Of a stretch of 64,000 nucleotides of DNA, positions 18,071 to 27,538 are shown piece by piece (position 1 is the stretch's first letter; the number at the start of each line of letters is the position of its first letter). The notes beneath the pieces are model-generated. The model ran no database searches and was not told the origin of the DNA. It saw only the letters and a program-made list of their open reading frames with translations. Location of the stretch: assembly GCA_016125045.1 (NCBI GenBank), contig WGML01000004.1, forward strand, positions 124,001-188,000, read 5' to 3'. Origin of the DNA: a bacterium. Lineage in GTDB: Bacteria; Pseudomonadota; Alphaproteobacteria; Caulobacterales; Hyphomonadaceae. Made by a program: the position numbers and the translations under genes.

Positions 18071-19957
18071 ATGGCGACGTCGCGAGGGGGGCCGGCCGTA
18101 GGCCTCGGATTCTGGCTGTTCTGGACGCCGACCGTGCTCGCGGGCGTGGTCGCGATCGTGCTCGGCGTCTGGGGCTGGTCGATGGTGGTGAAGCCCTTCG
18201 ACGCCGAAACCTGGTCGGACCTGGTGAGCCGGTTGGGAGATGTGATGGTGCGGTCGGTGAAGTCGCCGCTCCTGTCCGACATCTATTATGAGGAATGGAT
18301 CCACGAGGCCCGGGCCGCGACCGGATTTCCGGTGCTGGAAACCTCCCGCGATCTTGGCGTGCTGTTCGCGGTGCTGGTCGCCGCCCGCGTCTTGCTGTTC
18401 GCCGTGACGTCGATGAGCCTCGGCGTCGCCATGCGGTGGCGCAAGGGGCATGACATCGTGCTCGGCGAGACCGAAGCCGCCGAGCAGTACGCCGCCGAGA
18501 CGGCGAATGTCGACAAGCGAGAAGTCACCTACATCAAGGAGATTGAACGCAACCGCCGCGGCCGGCTCGCCCTGCTGCGGCGTGACGCCCCGGTCGAGCG
18601 CGAGCTGATCGATGCAGGCTACAAGGGCGCAAGGCGGATCATGATCGCCGAGGAGACGGACGAACAGTCCTGGGCGACGGCGCAGATCGCGGCGCGCCTC
18701 GCCCCGCGCAATGTCCAGGTGCTCGTCTATGTGTCGGATTTCTGGGTGAATGAGCGGTTCTCCCGTTCCCTGCTGCTGCGGTCGTTTTCCTACGAGGGCG
18801 GCGTCGCGCGGCAGGTCATCCTCGCGCACCCGCCCTATCTGCTCGCGCGGCGGCTGAAGGCGGCCGCGCAGCACATCATCGTCGTCGGGTTCGGCGCGGT
18901 CGCGCAGGCGATCGTCCGCGAGTTCCTCCTGTCATGCGTGTCGGTTTCGCCCGAACGCATGATGGTCACCGTGATCTGTTCCGACATCGTCGCAGCCGAG
19001 TGCGAGTTCGACGAGCGGTGTCCTGGGTTCAAGCAGGGCGCGGCCGGTGGCGGCGTCGATATCGCGTTCCTGGAGGGCGACGTCTCGACCGGGGTCGGCC
19101 GCGGACGGCGGCGGAGCGGAGAGGCGTTCACCGACACCGAACACTATCTTGATCGCGATCTCGCCGAGCGCTGCATGGAGTCCCCCCCGGCGGCCGTCTA
19201 CATCGCCCTTGAGGCTGAGGAGCTGCCGCTGCGGACCGCGATCATCTTCCGCGAGCGGGCGATCCGGGAGCGCTGGTTCAGCGCGCCCATCTTCATCTGG
19301 CGGGCGGGCGGGCTGGAGACGGTGGCGCACGGGGCGGGCGTCGTCGGCGAGTTCGACGACAAGTCAAATCCCAGGACCCAGACCGGCCTCCTCTCCGGGC
19401 TCGGCCTTTATGGCTTCGGCTCATGGCGCGACGCGTTCGACGGCGAGGGCTTGTTCGAGCCGGAGCTCGACGGTCGGGCGAAGGAATTCCACGCGATGTA
19501 CCAGGCCGAGATGAAGCGGACCAATCCGGCCGACACGACCCCGGACTGGAGCAAGCTCGGCGAGGAGTTCCGCGTGTCGAACCGCCGGGTCGCCGCGCAT
19601 ATCCGCGCGAAGCTCGATGCGGTGGGGTATGACCTCGACGCCTGGCTGGCGAGACGAAGCGACTACCACACGCATGACCTGCCTGTGGGCGCCGAAAAGG
19701 AAATCGAACTCGAAAGCGTCGAGGAGATGAACCGGCTCGCGGAGCTGGAGCACCGCCGCTGGTCACTGGATCGGGTGCTCAACGGCTGGACCTATGGCGA
19801 TCCGCGCGACAATTTCCGCAAGCTTCATCCGAAGCTGATCCCGTTTGAAGATCTCGACGAGGGCGAAAAGGAAAAGGACCGTCGCAATATCCGGCAGACG
19901 GCGAAAATCCTGAAACATGTCGTGGCGAAAGGGGCCGCGGCGTCAACGCATCGCTAG
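18071..19957 (+). CDS. Membrane-anchored TrkA-N (Rossmann) protein with C-terminal RyR domain
   Basis: Start MATSRGGPAVG at 18071 (GGGGAGGATC site) gives 628 residues. Two transmembrane segments are visible: FWLFWTPTVLAGVVAIVLGVWGW (about 13-35) and LGVLFAVLVAARVLLFAVTSMSLG (about 92-115). A cytoplasmic region resembles tandem TrkA-N/RCK modules. The first (YKGARRIMIAEETDEQSWATAQIAARL) lacks a glycine-rich loop; the second has IIVVGFGAVAQAIVREFL (about 273). The C-terminus has the RyR signature LNGWTYG and HPKLIPFEDLDEGEKEKDRR (about 556-606). No potassium selectivity filter is seen, so it looks like a sensor rather than a channel. Divergent from the GH108 operon. Confidence 0.78.
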   Translation: MATSRGGPAVGLGFWLFWTPTVLAGVVAIVLGVWGWSMVVKPFDAETWSDLVSRLGDVMVRSVKSPLLSDIYYEEWIHEARAATGFPVLETSRDLGVLFAVLVAARVLLFAVTSMSLGVAMRWRKGHDIVLGETEAAEQYAAETANVDKREVTYIKEIERNRRGRLALLRRDAPVERELIDAGYKGARRIMIAEETDEQSWATAQIAARLAPRNVQVLVYVSDFWVNERFSRSLLLRSFSYEGGVARQVILAHPPYLLARRLKAAAQHIIVVGFGAVAQAIVREFLLSCVSVSPERMMVTVICSDIVAAECEFDERCPGFKQGAAGGGVDIAFLEGDVSTGVGRGRRRSGEAFTDTEHYLDRDLAERCMESPPAAVYIALEAEELPLRTAIIFRERAIRERWFSAPIFIWRAGGLETVAHGAGVVGEFDDKSNPRTQTGLLSGLGLYGFGSWRDAFDGEGLFEPELDGRAKEFHAMYQAEMKRTNPADTTPDWSKLGEEFRVSNRRVAAHIRAKLDAVGYDLDAWLARRSDYHTHDLPVGAEKEIELESVEEMNRLAELEHRRWSLDRVLNGWTYGDPRDNFRKLHPKLIPFEDLDEGEKEKDRRNIRQTAKILKHVVAKGAAASTHR

Positions 19958-20002
19958 AGGCGGCGGTCAGACGGGTCGGCGGGATCGGCGGGGGGTGTCG
20001 CC

Positions 20003-20296
20003 TCAGGCGACGAGGCGGATCTGGGCGCGGCGCTTGAGGGCGGCGTCATCCTGAGGGACGCTGTCCGCATCGTTCGGGAGTGTTTCAACGGTGCCGCGTC
20101 TCGTCGCCGCCGCGGAGGCCTCGGCGATCTCGTGAAAGGCGGAGCGAACTTCAAAACCGAATGTGTCGAGCGCGTTCATCGCGGCCTCGAGGTCGGCGAG
20201 CGCGATCTTCCAGACCGGCAGGCCCTCGACCCGGCCGTCCGGGTCTTCTCCGAGAAGTGCGCAATAGCGGCGCGCAAGTGCTTCATAGGCGGTCAT
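20003..20296 (-). CDS. Small hypothetical protein
   Basis: The 97-residue frame starts MTAYEALARRYCALLGEDPDGRVEGLPVWKIALADLEAAMNAL and has a helical, charged composition with no signal or membrane segment. I recognise no family. It is convergent with the TrkA/RyR gene, 45 bases away, and precedes hrpB's stop by about 168 bases. Coding character (smooth, ordinary amino acid usage) supports a real gene, but there is no functional clue. Confidence 0.55.
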   Translation of the reverse strand: MTAYEALARRYCALLGEDPDGRVEGLPVWKIALADLEAAMNALDTFGFEVRSAFHEIAEASAAATRRGTVETLPNDADSVPQDDAALKRRAQIRLVA

Positions 20297-20463
20297 GGGT
20301 CTCAGCCCCTGGTTGCAGCCGGCTTCGCCTGTGCGCCGGCCTTTTCGTCCCTAGCAAGGGAAGGGCCAAGAAGGTCATTATTGTGTTAATCGCGGCGCGA
20401 AATGCGACGGCTTCGGGGTCTTTCGTTGATGCCGGCTTCCGCGAACGTGAAGCGGTTTTGAGA

Positions 20464-22941
20464 TTAATTCCTTGATTTTGCGCGGCTTGTTGGCGTCGCA
20501 GAGGCGGGGTCCTCCGGCCAGTCATGCTTGGGATAGCGGCCGCGCAGATCCTTGCGCACATCGAGATATCCGGCGCGCCAGAAGGCGGGCAGGTCGCGTG
20601 TCGCGGCGACCACGCGGCCGGCCGGCGACAACAGCTCCAGCGTGAGCGGGCTCAGTCCGTCCGCGACAGCCGGATGAACAGCAAGGCCGAACGCCTCCTG
20701 CACCTTGCAGCGGGCGACAGGGCCGACCTCGCCGCCATAACTGACGTCCACCTCGCGGCCCGCCGGCGTGCGCCAGCGTTGCGGGGCGAGCCGGTCGAGG
20801 TCGCGCGGGAGCGGCCAATCGAGCAGGGATCGCGCCGCGCCGGAGACCGTGCCCCGGTCCAGCCGATCAAAGCCCACCGCGCCGTCCAGCAGGGGGGCAA
20901 GCCAGTCATCGAGCCGCCGCAGGAGACTTTCGCCAAATCCATCCGGCCAGGGCTCGCCGAACACCGATCGCAGATGCGCCACCCGCGCGGCGAGATCGCC
21001 GAGATCGCCATGCGGATCGACGAGGCGGGTCCCGTGTATCCGCACCGCCTCGATCAGCGCCGCGACCGTATCCGGCCCGGGCGCAACCGAGGTCGGCCGC
21101 TCGTCGAGCACGATGGCCCCGAGACGGCGCACCTGGCGGCTGCGCAACGCGCCGGAGCCGGCATCGAACCGCACCTCGCGACGTTCCTCCAACCCGCCAT
21201 GAGCGAGCGCGTCGGCCTCCTCGAGCCGCACCGCCGCGGTGACGCGAAGGTCGGGGCCGGCGCCGGTGACATCGGCCGCGACGATCCAGCCCGCTGCCGC
21301 GAGCGGCTCGGTTTCCGGCATCATGACGCCGCGTCCACCGGCGAGCAGGAACCGCCCCGGCTGGCCGGCCCGCGCCTTGCCGATCCGCTCGGGAAAGCCC
21401 GCGGCGAGCACCGCCCCGGCGTCGCAGCCGGACGCTCGCCCATCGGCGCTCTCGCGCTTGGCCGTCCAGGACGCCGCGAGCCTGCGCATCCGCCTTGCGC
21501 GGTCGCCATCGTCGCGACGAAAGCGGGCGAGCCGGTCGGCGAGGTCGAGCGCCCGCCCGCCAAGATCGCGCTCGCTCAGCAGCGCCGCGAGGTCCGCCCC
21601 GAGCGCTCCGCATCCCGCCTGCTCGGCGCGCAGAACCATCAGCGCGAGCCGGGGCGGCAGAGGCAGGGCGGCGAGCCGTTCGCCGAGCGGCGTGAGACCC
21701 CCGTCCGCGGTGATGGCGCCCGCGCGTTCGAGGTCGCCGCGCGCCGCCGCCCAGGGACCTGCCGCCGGGGGATCGAGAAACCGGAGGGCTTCCGGGGATC
21801 GCGCCCCCCATCGGGCGAGATCGATCGCGAGCCGGGAGAGGTCCGCGTTGAGGATGTCCGCCGGGGCGTGCGGCTCCATGCCCTGCGTCTCCGCCTCCCG
21901 CCAGAGCCGGTAGCAGACGCCCGCCTCCGTCCGTCCCGCCCGCCCGCGCCGCTGGTCGGCGTTCGCCCGCGCGATGCGGACGGTCTCCAGCCGCGAGGCG
22001 CCAAGCGCTGGATCGAAACGCGGCACGCGCGCAAGTCCGCAGTCGATCACGATCCGCACGCCCTCGATGGTGAGGGAGCTTTCCGCGATGTCGGTGGCGA
22101 GCACGACCTTTCGCCCCCCCTCCGGAGCGGGCGCGATCGCTGTCTGCTGGTCGCGGGGTTCGAGCGTTCCGTGCAACGGCGCGATCACCACGCCGGCGGC
22201 GGCCGCAGCGCCCAGCCTTTCCGCCGTCCGGCGGATTTCCGCCGCCCCGGGCAGGAAGACGAGGATCGAGCCCTCCTCCTCGGCGAGCGCCCTGCGGACG
22301 GCGGCCGCCGCCTCATCCTCGATGCGGGCGTGCGGCGTGCTTCCGAGATAGCGGGTCTCGACGGGATGAGCGCGGCCCTCACTCGCAACCACCGGCGCGT
22401 CGATGAAGGCGGCGATCCGGCCGACATCCAGCGTCGCGGACATCACGATCAGCCGCAGGTCGTCTCGCAGCACGCTCTGCGCATCGAGGATGAGCGCGAG
22501 CGCGAGGTCCGCATCAAGCGAGCGTTCGTGGAACTCGTCGAGCAGGACGCCGGACACCCCATCCAGTGCGGGGTCGTCGAGGATCATCCGGGTGAACACG
22601 CCCTCGGTGACAACCTCGATCCTTGCGCGAGGCGATGTACGAACCTCCGCCCGCGTGCGCAGGCCGATCACGTCTCCGAGCGGGGCGTTGAGGCTGCGGG
22701 ACATCCGCTCCGCCGCCGCACGCGCCGCGATCCGTCGCGGCTCCAGGAGGATGAGCCGGCCTGTAGTCCAGGGTTCGTCGAGCAGGGCGAGCGGCAGCCG
22801 CGTCGTCTTGCCGGCCCCCGGAGGCGCAGAGACGGCCAGCCGCGATCCCGACCTCAGCGTCGCGCGCACGTCGCCGAGAACCTCGTCGATCGGGAGCGGG
22901 TCGGGCGGGCGCGGATGGGCCTGGAAGCGGTGGTCACTCAC
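20464..22941 (-). CDS. hrpB: ATP-dependent RNA helicase HrpB
   Basis: The 825-residue DEAH-box helicase has the ATP loop VSAPPGAGKTTRLPLALL near residue 44, the DEFHERSLDADLAL box II, SATLD motif III and a helicase C-terminal region with TDIAESSLTIEGVRIVIDCG and RRGRAGRTEAG. Length and the C-terminal DUF-type extension fit HrpB. The start is GTG at 22939-22941, inside the upstream lipoprotein gene by 8 bases, so the two are probably cotranscribed. Its physiological RNA substrates are not settled. Confidence 0.92.
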   Translation of the reverse strand: MSDHRFQAHPRPPDPLPIDEVLGDVRATLRSGSRLAVSAPPGAGKTTRLPLALLDEPWTTGRLILLEPRRIAARAAAERMSRSLNAPLGDVIGLRTRAEVRTSPRARIEVVTEGVFTRMILDDPALDGVSGVLLDEFHERSLDADLALALILDAQSVLRDDLRLIVMSATLDVGRIAAFIDAPVVASEGRAHPVETRYLGSTPHARIEDEAAAAVRRALAEEEGSILVFLPGAAEIRRTAERLGAAAAAGVVIAPLHGTLEPRDQQTAIAPAPEGGRKVVLATDIAESSLTIEGVRIVIDCGLARVPRFDPALGASRLETVRIARANADQRRGRAGRTEAGVCYRLWREAETQGMEPHAPADILNADLSRLAIDLARWGARSPEALRFLDPPAAGPWAAARGDLERAGAITADGGLTPLGERLAALPLPPRLALMVLRAEQAGCGALGADLAALLSERDLGGRALDLADRLARFRRDDGDRARRMRRLAASWTAKRESADGRASGCDAGAVLAAGFPERIGKARAGQPGRFLLAGGRGVMMPETEPLAAAGWIVAADVTGAGPDLRVTAAVRLEEADALAHGGLEERREVRFDAGSGALRSRQVRRLGAIVLDERPTSVAPGPDTVAALIEAVRIHGTRLVDPHGDLGDLAARVAHLRSVFGEPWPDGFGESLLRRLDDWLAPLLDGAVGFDRLDRGTVSGAARSLLDWPLPRDLDRLAPQRWRTPAGREVDVSYGGEVGPVARCKVQEAFGLAVHPAVADGLSPLTLELLSPAGRVVAATRDLPAFWRAGYLDVRKDLRGRYPKHDWPEDPASATPTSRAKSRN

Positions 22942-24610
22942 CTGGCGGCGTGAGCCTGTAGATCACGTTCAGGATGTCCGACGAGACATAGACCGATCCA
23001 TCGCGCTTTGAGACCGCGACACCGGTCGTGACATAGGCCGGCAGCGTCCCCTCGGCGGCGATCAGCCCCGTCTGAAGCCCCTCGGCGATGGTCTCTGTCG
23101 ATCGGTCGGCGGGGTCGAACACGATCACCCGCCCCGCCGCGGCTTCCGCCACGAACACCCGACCGTCGGGACCGACATCGACCCCTTCGGGACCCGAAAG
23201 CCCGCTGAGGACGCGCTCGACTTCCATGCCCGCAAGGCTCACACGGGCAAGCGAGCCGTCGCCGGATTCGGTCACCCAGAGCGCGCCGTCGGGGCCCTGC
23301 GCCATCGCCACGGGGAGGTTCAGTCCCGTTGCGATGACCGCGCGCGGCGCATCCGGCGTCAGCGGACCATCGGGGTCGATCACGCTGATGACGCCGGACG
23401 CGGCTTCAAGCGCCGCCATGCGGCCATCGGCGAGCATGATCGCGTCGACCGGCGCCTGAAATCCGTGATGCATCGCGACCGACGCGCCGCTCTCGGCGTC
23501 CACCTCCTGCACCGTTCCGGCCGCCCAGCTCGCGAGCAGAACGCGGGAGGCGCCCGCCCCGACGCCGAGCGGATTTTCGAGTTCATCCCGATACATGCGC
23601 AGGGGATCGCGGATTTCGCGAGTCGCCGTGTCGATCACGCGGTAGGCGAACACGTCGGCGACATGCAGACGCTCGCCGCCCGGGCCGTCGGAGATCGCAA
23701 GATCGGCGGGGGTTGCAAGCGGCCCGCTGACGATCGTGCGGACATCGCCGGTCGCCGGCGCAACCTCATAGATCGTCGCGTCGGCCATGTTCGAGACATA
23801 GATCAACCCGCTCGGTCCGATCGCGAGATTGTCGAGCGCCGGCCGGAGCACGGCGACGAGCGACACCTGGCCCGTCGCCGGATCGATCCGCTTCAGCTCT
23901 CCGGTCTTGGTGTCGATCGCATAAAGCATGCCGTCCGCGCCGAAATTGGCGGCGGCGGGGACTTCAAATCCGCCTGCGACCCTGGTTGCGCTTCCATCGG
24001 AGGGATCGACGCGCACGATCGCGTTCCTAAACCAGAGCGGGCCATAGATCATGCCGTCGGGGCCGACCTCGAACCCGTTGAGGCCCCCAAGGTCGGAGCG
24101 GATCAGCCGCGCGCCGCCGCCGCCCATCCAGTCCACCTCATGCAGGGCGTCGCCGAGAAACACCTGTGTCACGTAGAGTTTGCCGTCCGCCGAGAACGCC
24201 AGCGAATTGGCGCCCGGCAGGCCGGAGGCGACGAGGCGCGGGGCGCCCCCCGGCTCCTGCACGAAAACCTTGCCCGTGAGGTAGCCGGTCCAGGCCATCA
24301 CCCCGCCGGGACCGAAGGCGATGTCGTCCGCCATCCCGTCCGGCGGCCCGATCCGCACGGAGACGTCTCCCGTGGCGGGATTGATCGCATAGATCGCCTG
24401 TCCGACCACGCTTCCGGCGAGCACCGTGCCGTCCGCCTCGACCGCGAGGCCGTGAACGCCGTGGAAGTTCGACCGGCCGGTGAATTCGCTCGCCGCATAG
24501 ATCGAGGGTGGCGGCGGCGACGCCTGTTCGCAGCCGGCAAGCCCGGCGGCGAGCCCGGCCGCGAGGGCGGTTGTCCAGGTCAATGCGGTCGTCTTCAGCC
24601 AGTCGGCCAT
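22934..24610 (-). CDS. Beta-propeller (SMP-30/NHL-like) lipoprotein
   Basis: Starting at MADWLKTTALTWTTALAAGLAAGLAGCEQ (24610) gives 558 residues with a lipobox (GLAGC), so it should be membrane-anchored outside the cytoplasm. The body is made of repeated blades of the type GPDGMIYGPLWFRNAIVRVDPSDG, GADGMLYAIDTKTGELKRIDPATG and GPDGRVFVAEAAAGRVIVFD. These are characteristic of SMP-30/gluconolactonase-like and NHL propellers. A lactonase activity is not established; metal ligands were not checked. It precedes hrpB with an 8-base overlap. Confidence 0.75.
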   Translation of the reverse strand: MADWLKTTALTWTTALAAGLAAGLAGCEQASPPPPSIYAASEFTGRSNFHGVHGLAVEADGTVLAGSVVGQAIYAINPATGDVSVRIGPPDGMADDIAFGPGGVMAWTGYLTGKVFVQEPGGAPRLVASGLPGANSLAFSADGKLYVTQVFLGDALHEVDWMGGGGARLIRSDLGGLNGFEVGPDGMIYGPLWFRNAIVRVDPSDGSATRVAGGFEVPAAANFGADGMLYAIDTKTGELKRIDPATGQVSLVAVLRPALDNLAIGPSGLIYVSNMADATIYEVAPATGDVRTIVSGPLATPADLAISDGPGGERLHVADVFAYRVIDTATREIRDPLRMYRDELENPLGVGAGASRVLLASWAAGTVQEVDAESGASVAMHHGFQAPVDAIMLADGRMAALEAASGVISVIDPDGPLTPDAPRAVIATGLNLPVAMAQGPDGALWVTESGDGSLARVSLAGMEVERVLSGLSGPEGVDVGPDGRVFVAEAAAGRVIVFDPADRSTETIAEGLQTGLIAAEGTLPAYVTTGVAVSKRDGSVYVSSDILNVIYRLTPPGE

Positions 24611-24714
24611 GCTGGTCTCCCCTGCCGGCGGTCTCGTGCGCCCTTGAGAGGGAAACGATAGAGCAGTCCGCCGCAAGACTGAAGCCGCTGGAAAGCCTCG
24701 GGGTGGCGGAGCCG

Positions 24715-26157
24715 TCAGACCATCATCGCGGCGAGCGCGCGCCCGACGGCGGGCTGGGACAGGGGCAGGTGGCCGTCATTGGCGCAGACGAAGGCGGCGC
24801 GGCCGGCCTCGGCATGAAAGGCCATCTCGGCATACCAGAGCGTGTTCGACCCATTGTGCCAGAGCGAGCCGTCCTTGCGCACGATCCAGCCCATCGCATA
24901 CTCCCCGCCGAAGGGCGGCGTGTGGAGCGTGGACCAGCTTTCGGGCCGCAGGAACGCCTCGTCGCGATCGCGATGGGCCGCGAGATAAGTGAGCATGTCG
25001 GCGGCGGTCGCGTGCGCCGTGCCGGCGGGACCGAGGACCGCGGGATTGTCGGTGACGCCCGACCCCGGACGATGCGGCTTGCGGCGCTGGCCAAGCATCG
25101 CCTTGGAATGTCCGACCGGGGCTTCGAGCGACGCGCCCTTCCGCGGCGTTTCTCCCGCTTCAGTTCCGGGGGGCCCAAAGCCCGCCGACGCCATTGCAAG
25201 CGGCTCGAACACGTGCCGTCGCACAAGGGTTTCCCAGGCCTCTCCGAGACGCGCCTCAAGCATCGCCCCGGCGATGACATAACCGGTGTTCGAGTATTCG
25301 AAATGCGTCTCGGCCGCGCCGGCCGGCGCCTGCGCCAGGGCCTTGCGGGCGAACTGCCGGCGCTCCTCGCGGGGGTCCGGGTTGATCCGCTTGAACCGAA
25401 GAAAGTCGACGATCCCGATGTTGGCGTTCAGTCCGCTGCGGTGGCTCAAGAGATGCCGGAAGGTGACCGGTCGGTAGGCCTCGCCCATGTCCGGCGCGAC
25501 ATCGGCGAGGAGGTCGCCGACCGTATCGTCCCAGCCGACCGAGCCGGCGTCGACCAGCCGCGCGACCAGCGTCGCCGTGATCGATTTGGTGCAGGAGCCG
25601 ATGTGCCACGGGTCGGTCGCCGTCGCGGGCTCGGGCCGGTCCGCATCGCGCACGCCGCCGACGAACAGCCGGTCCGCTCCGGCCCGGTCCCTTGATGCTG
25701 CGATCATCGCGGGGGACCCCGCGTCGGAGCGGATTTCACCGAGCCTCGCTTGCGTCAACGGCGGCGGCGGGGCGGGATCGGCGAGCAACGCCTCGCCCCT
25801 CACGAACACCAGCGGTTGCGATGCGCCCTGGCGCCACACGCCTTTGATCTCGTCGCCTTCCAGCGCACCCTCGAACCGGCCGCCAACCACGCTGACGTCG
25901 ACGACGACGCGGCGGGCGTCGGCTGAGGTGAGCTTCGCCGGGATCGCCTCATTTCCCTGATCGATGCTGAAGAGGGTGGCCTCCCCCGCCGCGGTGATGA
26001 CGAGCTTGAGCCGGAGACCGTCGTCCCCCCCAAGTCTCGCGCTCCAGACGCCTTCAAGACCACCTGGGGCCGCTTGCTGGGGGGCGCCTGAGGGCGCGCA
26101 TCCAATCAGGGCCGCCATGCTCGCGGCGGCGCCTTTCGCGACGGTTCTGCGATTCAT
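24715..26157 (-). CDS. Beta-lactamase-fold serine hydrolase, twin-arginine or lipoprotein exported
   Basis: The 480-residue protein starts MNRRTVAKGAAASMAALIGCAPSG, which has an RR motif and a lipobox-like LIGC, so it is exported and possibly lipidated. After an N-terminal domain of about 150 residues the catalytic motifs follow: SCTK (SxxK) in HIGSCTKSITATL, YSN (YxN) in YSNTGYVIAGA, and HNG in LWHNGSNTLWYAE. The extra N-terminal domain (GVWSARLGGDDGLRLKLVITAAGEATLFSID) is not identified. It is the second of three same-fold proteins in the window. Confidence 0.87.
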   Translation of the reverse strand: MNRRTVAKGAAASMAALIGCAPSGAPQQAAPGGLEGVWSARLGGDDGLRLKLVITAAGEATLFSIDQGNEAIPAKLTSADARRVVVDVSVVGGRFEGALEGDEIKGVWRQGASQPLVFVRGEALLADPAPPPPLTQARLGEIRSDAGSPAMIAASRDRAGADRLFVGGVRDADRPEPATATDPWHIGSCTKSITATLVARLVDAGSVGWDDTVGDLLADVAPDMGEAYRPVTFRHLLSHRSGLNANIGIVDFLRFKRINPDPREERRQFARKALAQAPAGAAETHFEYSNTGYVIAGAMLEARLGEAWETLVRRHVFEPLAMASAGFGPPGTEAGETPRKGASLEAPVGHSKAMLGQRRKPHRPGSGVTDNPAVLGPAGTAHATAADMLTYLAAHRDRDEAFLRPESWSTLHTPPFGGEYAMGWIVRKDGSLWHNGSNTLWYAEMAFHAEAGRAAFVCANDGHLPLSQPAVGRALAAMMV

Positions 26158-26198
26158 GCGTCTTTCCTCCTCGGCGGGGGCGGCTGCTGTCGCCCGCT

Positions 26199-27458
26199 TC
26201 AGTCCTTTCGCAGCACGGTGACCACCTCGACATGAGCCGAAAACAGGAACTGATCAATGGCGGTCACGCGCTCGATCCGGTAGCCGCCGTCCAGCAGCGT
26301 TCGCAGGTCGCGTGCGAGCGTCACCGGATTGCAGGATGCATAGATCACGCTGCGAACCTTCGAGCCGGCGAGGTGGGCCGCCTGCGCATCCGCCCCCGCG
26401 CGCGGCGGGTCGAGCACCACCACGTCATGCCGGTTGAGGTCCGACGGATGGAGCGGTCGGCGGAACAGATCGCGCACCTCCGTCGTCAGCGGCTTCAGGT
26501 CCGGCGTCCCGCGAGCGGCCGCGGTCATCGCGGCGACAGCGCCCGCGTCGCTCTCGACGGCGTGGACGCGCATGTGCTCGGCGAGGCGAAGCGCGAACGC
26601 CCCGCTCCCCGCAAACAGGTCGAGCGCCGACGCCGCACCCTCGGCCGCGCCGAGCGCGATGGCCGCCATCTCGGCCTCGCAGGACTCCACCGCCTGGAGA
26701 AAGCCGCCGGGCGGGGGCGTCACCAGCGCCCGTCCAAACCGAACCTTCGGTGCGCCATGGGCGATCAACACCTCGCCCTCCAGCGACAGCCGCGTGATCC
26801 CGGCAGGCTCCGCCGCGAGGCTGAGCGCGATGCGGGCGTCGGCGTCGAGCTTGCCGGAGCCCGATATCGCAAGGTCCACGCCCCCCGGCGTATCGGTCGC
26901 GGTGAGCTGGAGGGCTCCCTTCCGGGGCGCCGCGATGCGGGCGATCGGCTCAAGCCTGGGAAGCAACGCTTCGAGACGCGGCGTCAGGATCGGGCAGGCG
27001 GTAATGTTGTGAATTTCATGGGACCTGAGACCGTGAAAGCCGATCCGCAATGCGCCGCGCGACCAGCCCGCCGCGACCACCGCCCGTCGCCGCGATCGCA
27101 GCCCCGCGCCCACGCCCATGGACACCTCGGCGGCGACCCCCCGCTGGCGCAACGCCTCCTCGACCAGCGCCTGCTTGAACACCCGATAGCGCGCAAGGTC
27201 CATGTGCTGGAGCACGCACCCGCCGCACACGCCGAAATGCGGGCATGCTGGCGCGCGCCGCTCCGGCGACGCCTCGATCACCTTGACGAGGCGGGCCTTG
27301 GCGCCCCGGCGCTCCACCACGACGCGTTCGCCGGGCAGCGTGTAGGGAACGAACACCGCCCCATCCGGCGTGTCGGCCACCCCATCGCCCTGCACGCCGA
27401 GCCGCTCGATGCGGACGGTCGCGGCGTCTGAACGATCCGGAACAGGGGTTTGCGTCAT
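26199..27458 (-). CDS. Class I SAM-dependent RNA uracil-5 methyltransferase (RlmD/TrmA family)
   Basis: The protein methylates uracil C5 in RNA; 419 residues fit the RumA/RlmD family. A TRAM domain opens it (VRIERLGVQGDGVADTPDGAVFVPYTLPGERV). A [4Fe-4S] site is given by CPHFGVCGGC and a later TACPILTP. The SAM loop is LDLFAGSGAFALRLAEH, and the catalytic Cys is in IYASCNPVTLARDL. The exact target (for example 23S U1939) is inferred from the family. It is divergent from modB with an 80-base gap. Confidence 0.88.
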   Translation of the reverse strand: MTQTPVPDRSDAATVRIERLGVQGDGVADTPDGAVFVPYTLPGERVVVERRGAKARLVKVIEASPERRAPACPHFGVCGGCVLQHMDLARYRVFKQALVEEALRQRGVAAEVSMGVGAGLRSRRRAVVAAGWSRGALRIGFHGLRSHEIHNITACPILTPRLEALLPRLEPIARIAAPRKGALQLTATDTPGGVDLAISGSGKLDADARIALSLAAEPAGITRLSLEGEVLIAHGAPKVRFGRALVTPPPGGFLQAVESCEAEMAAIALGAAEGAASALDLFAGSGAFALRLAEHMRVHAVESDAGAVAAMTAAARGTPDLKPLTTEVRDLFRRPLHPSDLNRHDVVVLDPPRAGADAQAAHLAGSKVRSVIYASCNPVTLARDLRTLLDGGYRIERVTAIDQFLFSAHVEVVTVLRKD

Positions 27459-27538
27459 GCCGCTGGATGAAGCAGGTTCACGTCGCCTGCGCCAGCTCTT
27501 CCGGCGCGGACCTGGGAGGCGCGGGGCGCGGAATCGTC

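Noticed and set aside
20524-22953. 809-residue plus-strand ORF across hrpB
   Set aside because: Antisense shadow; hrpB has complete helicase motifs on the other strand.
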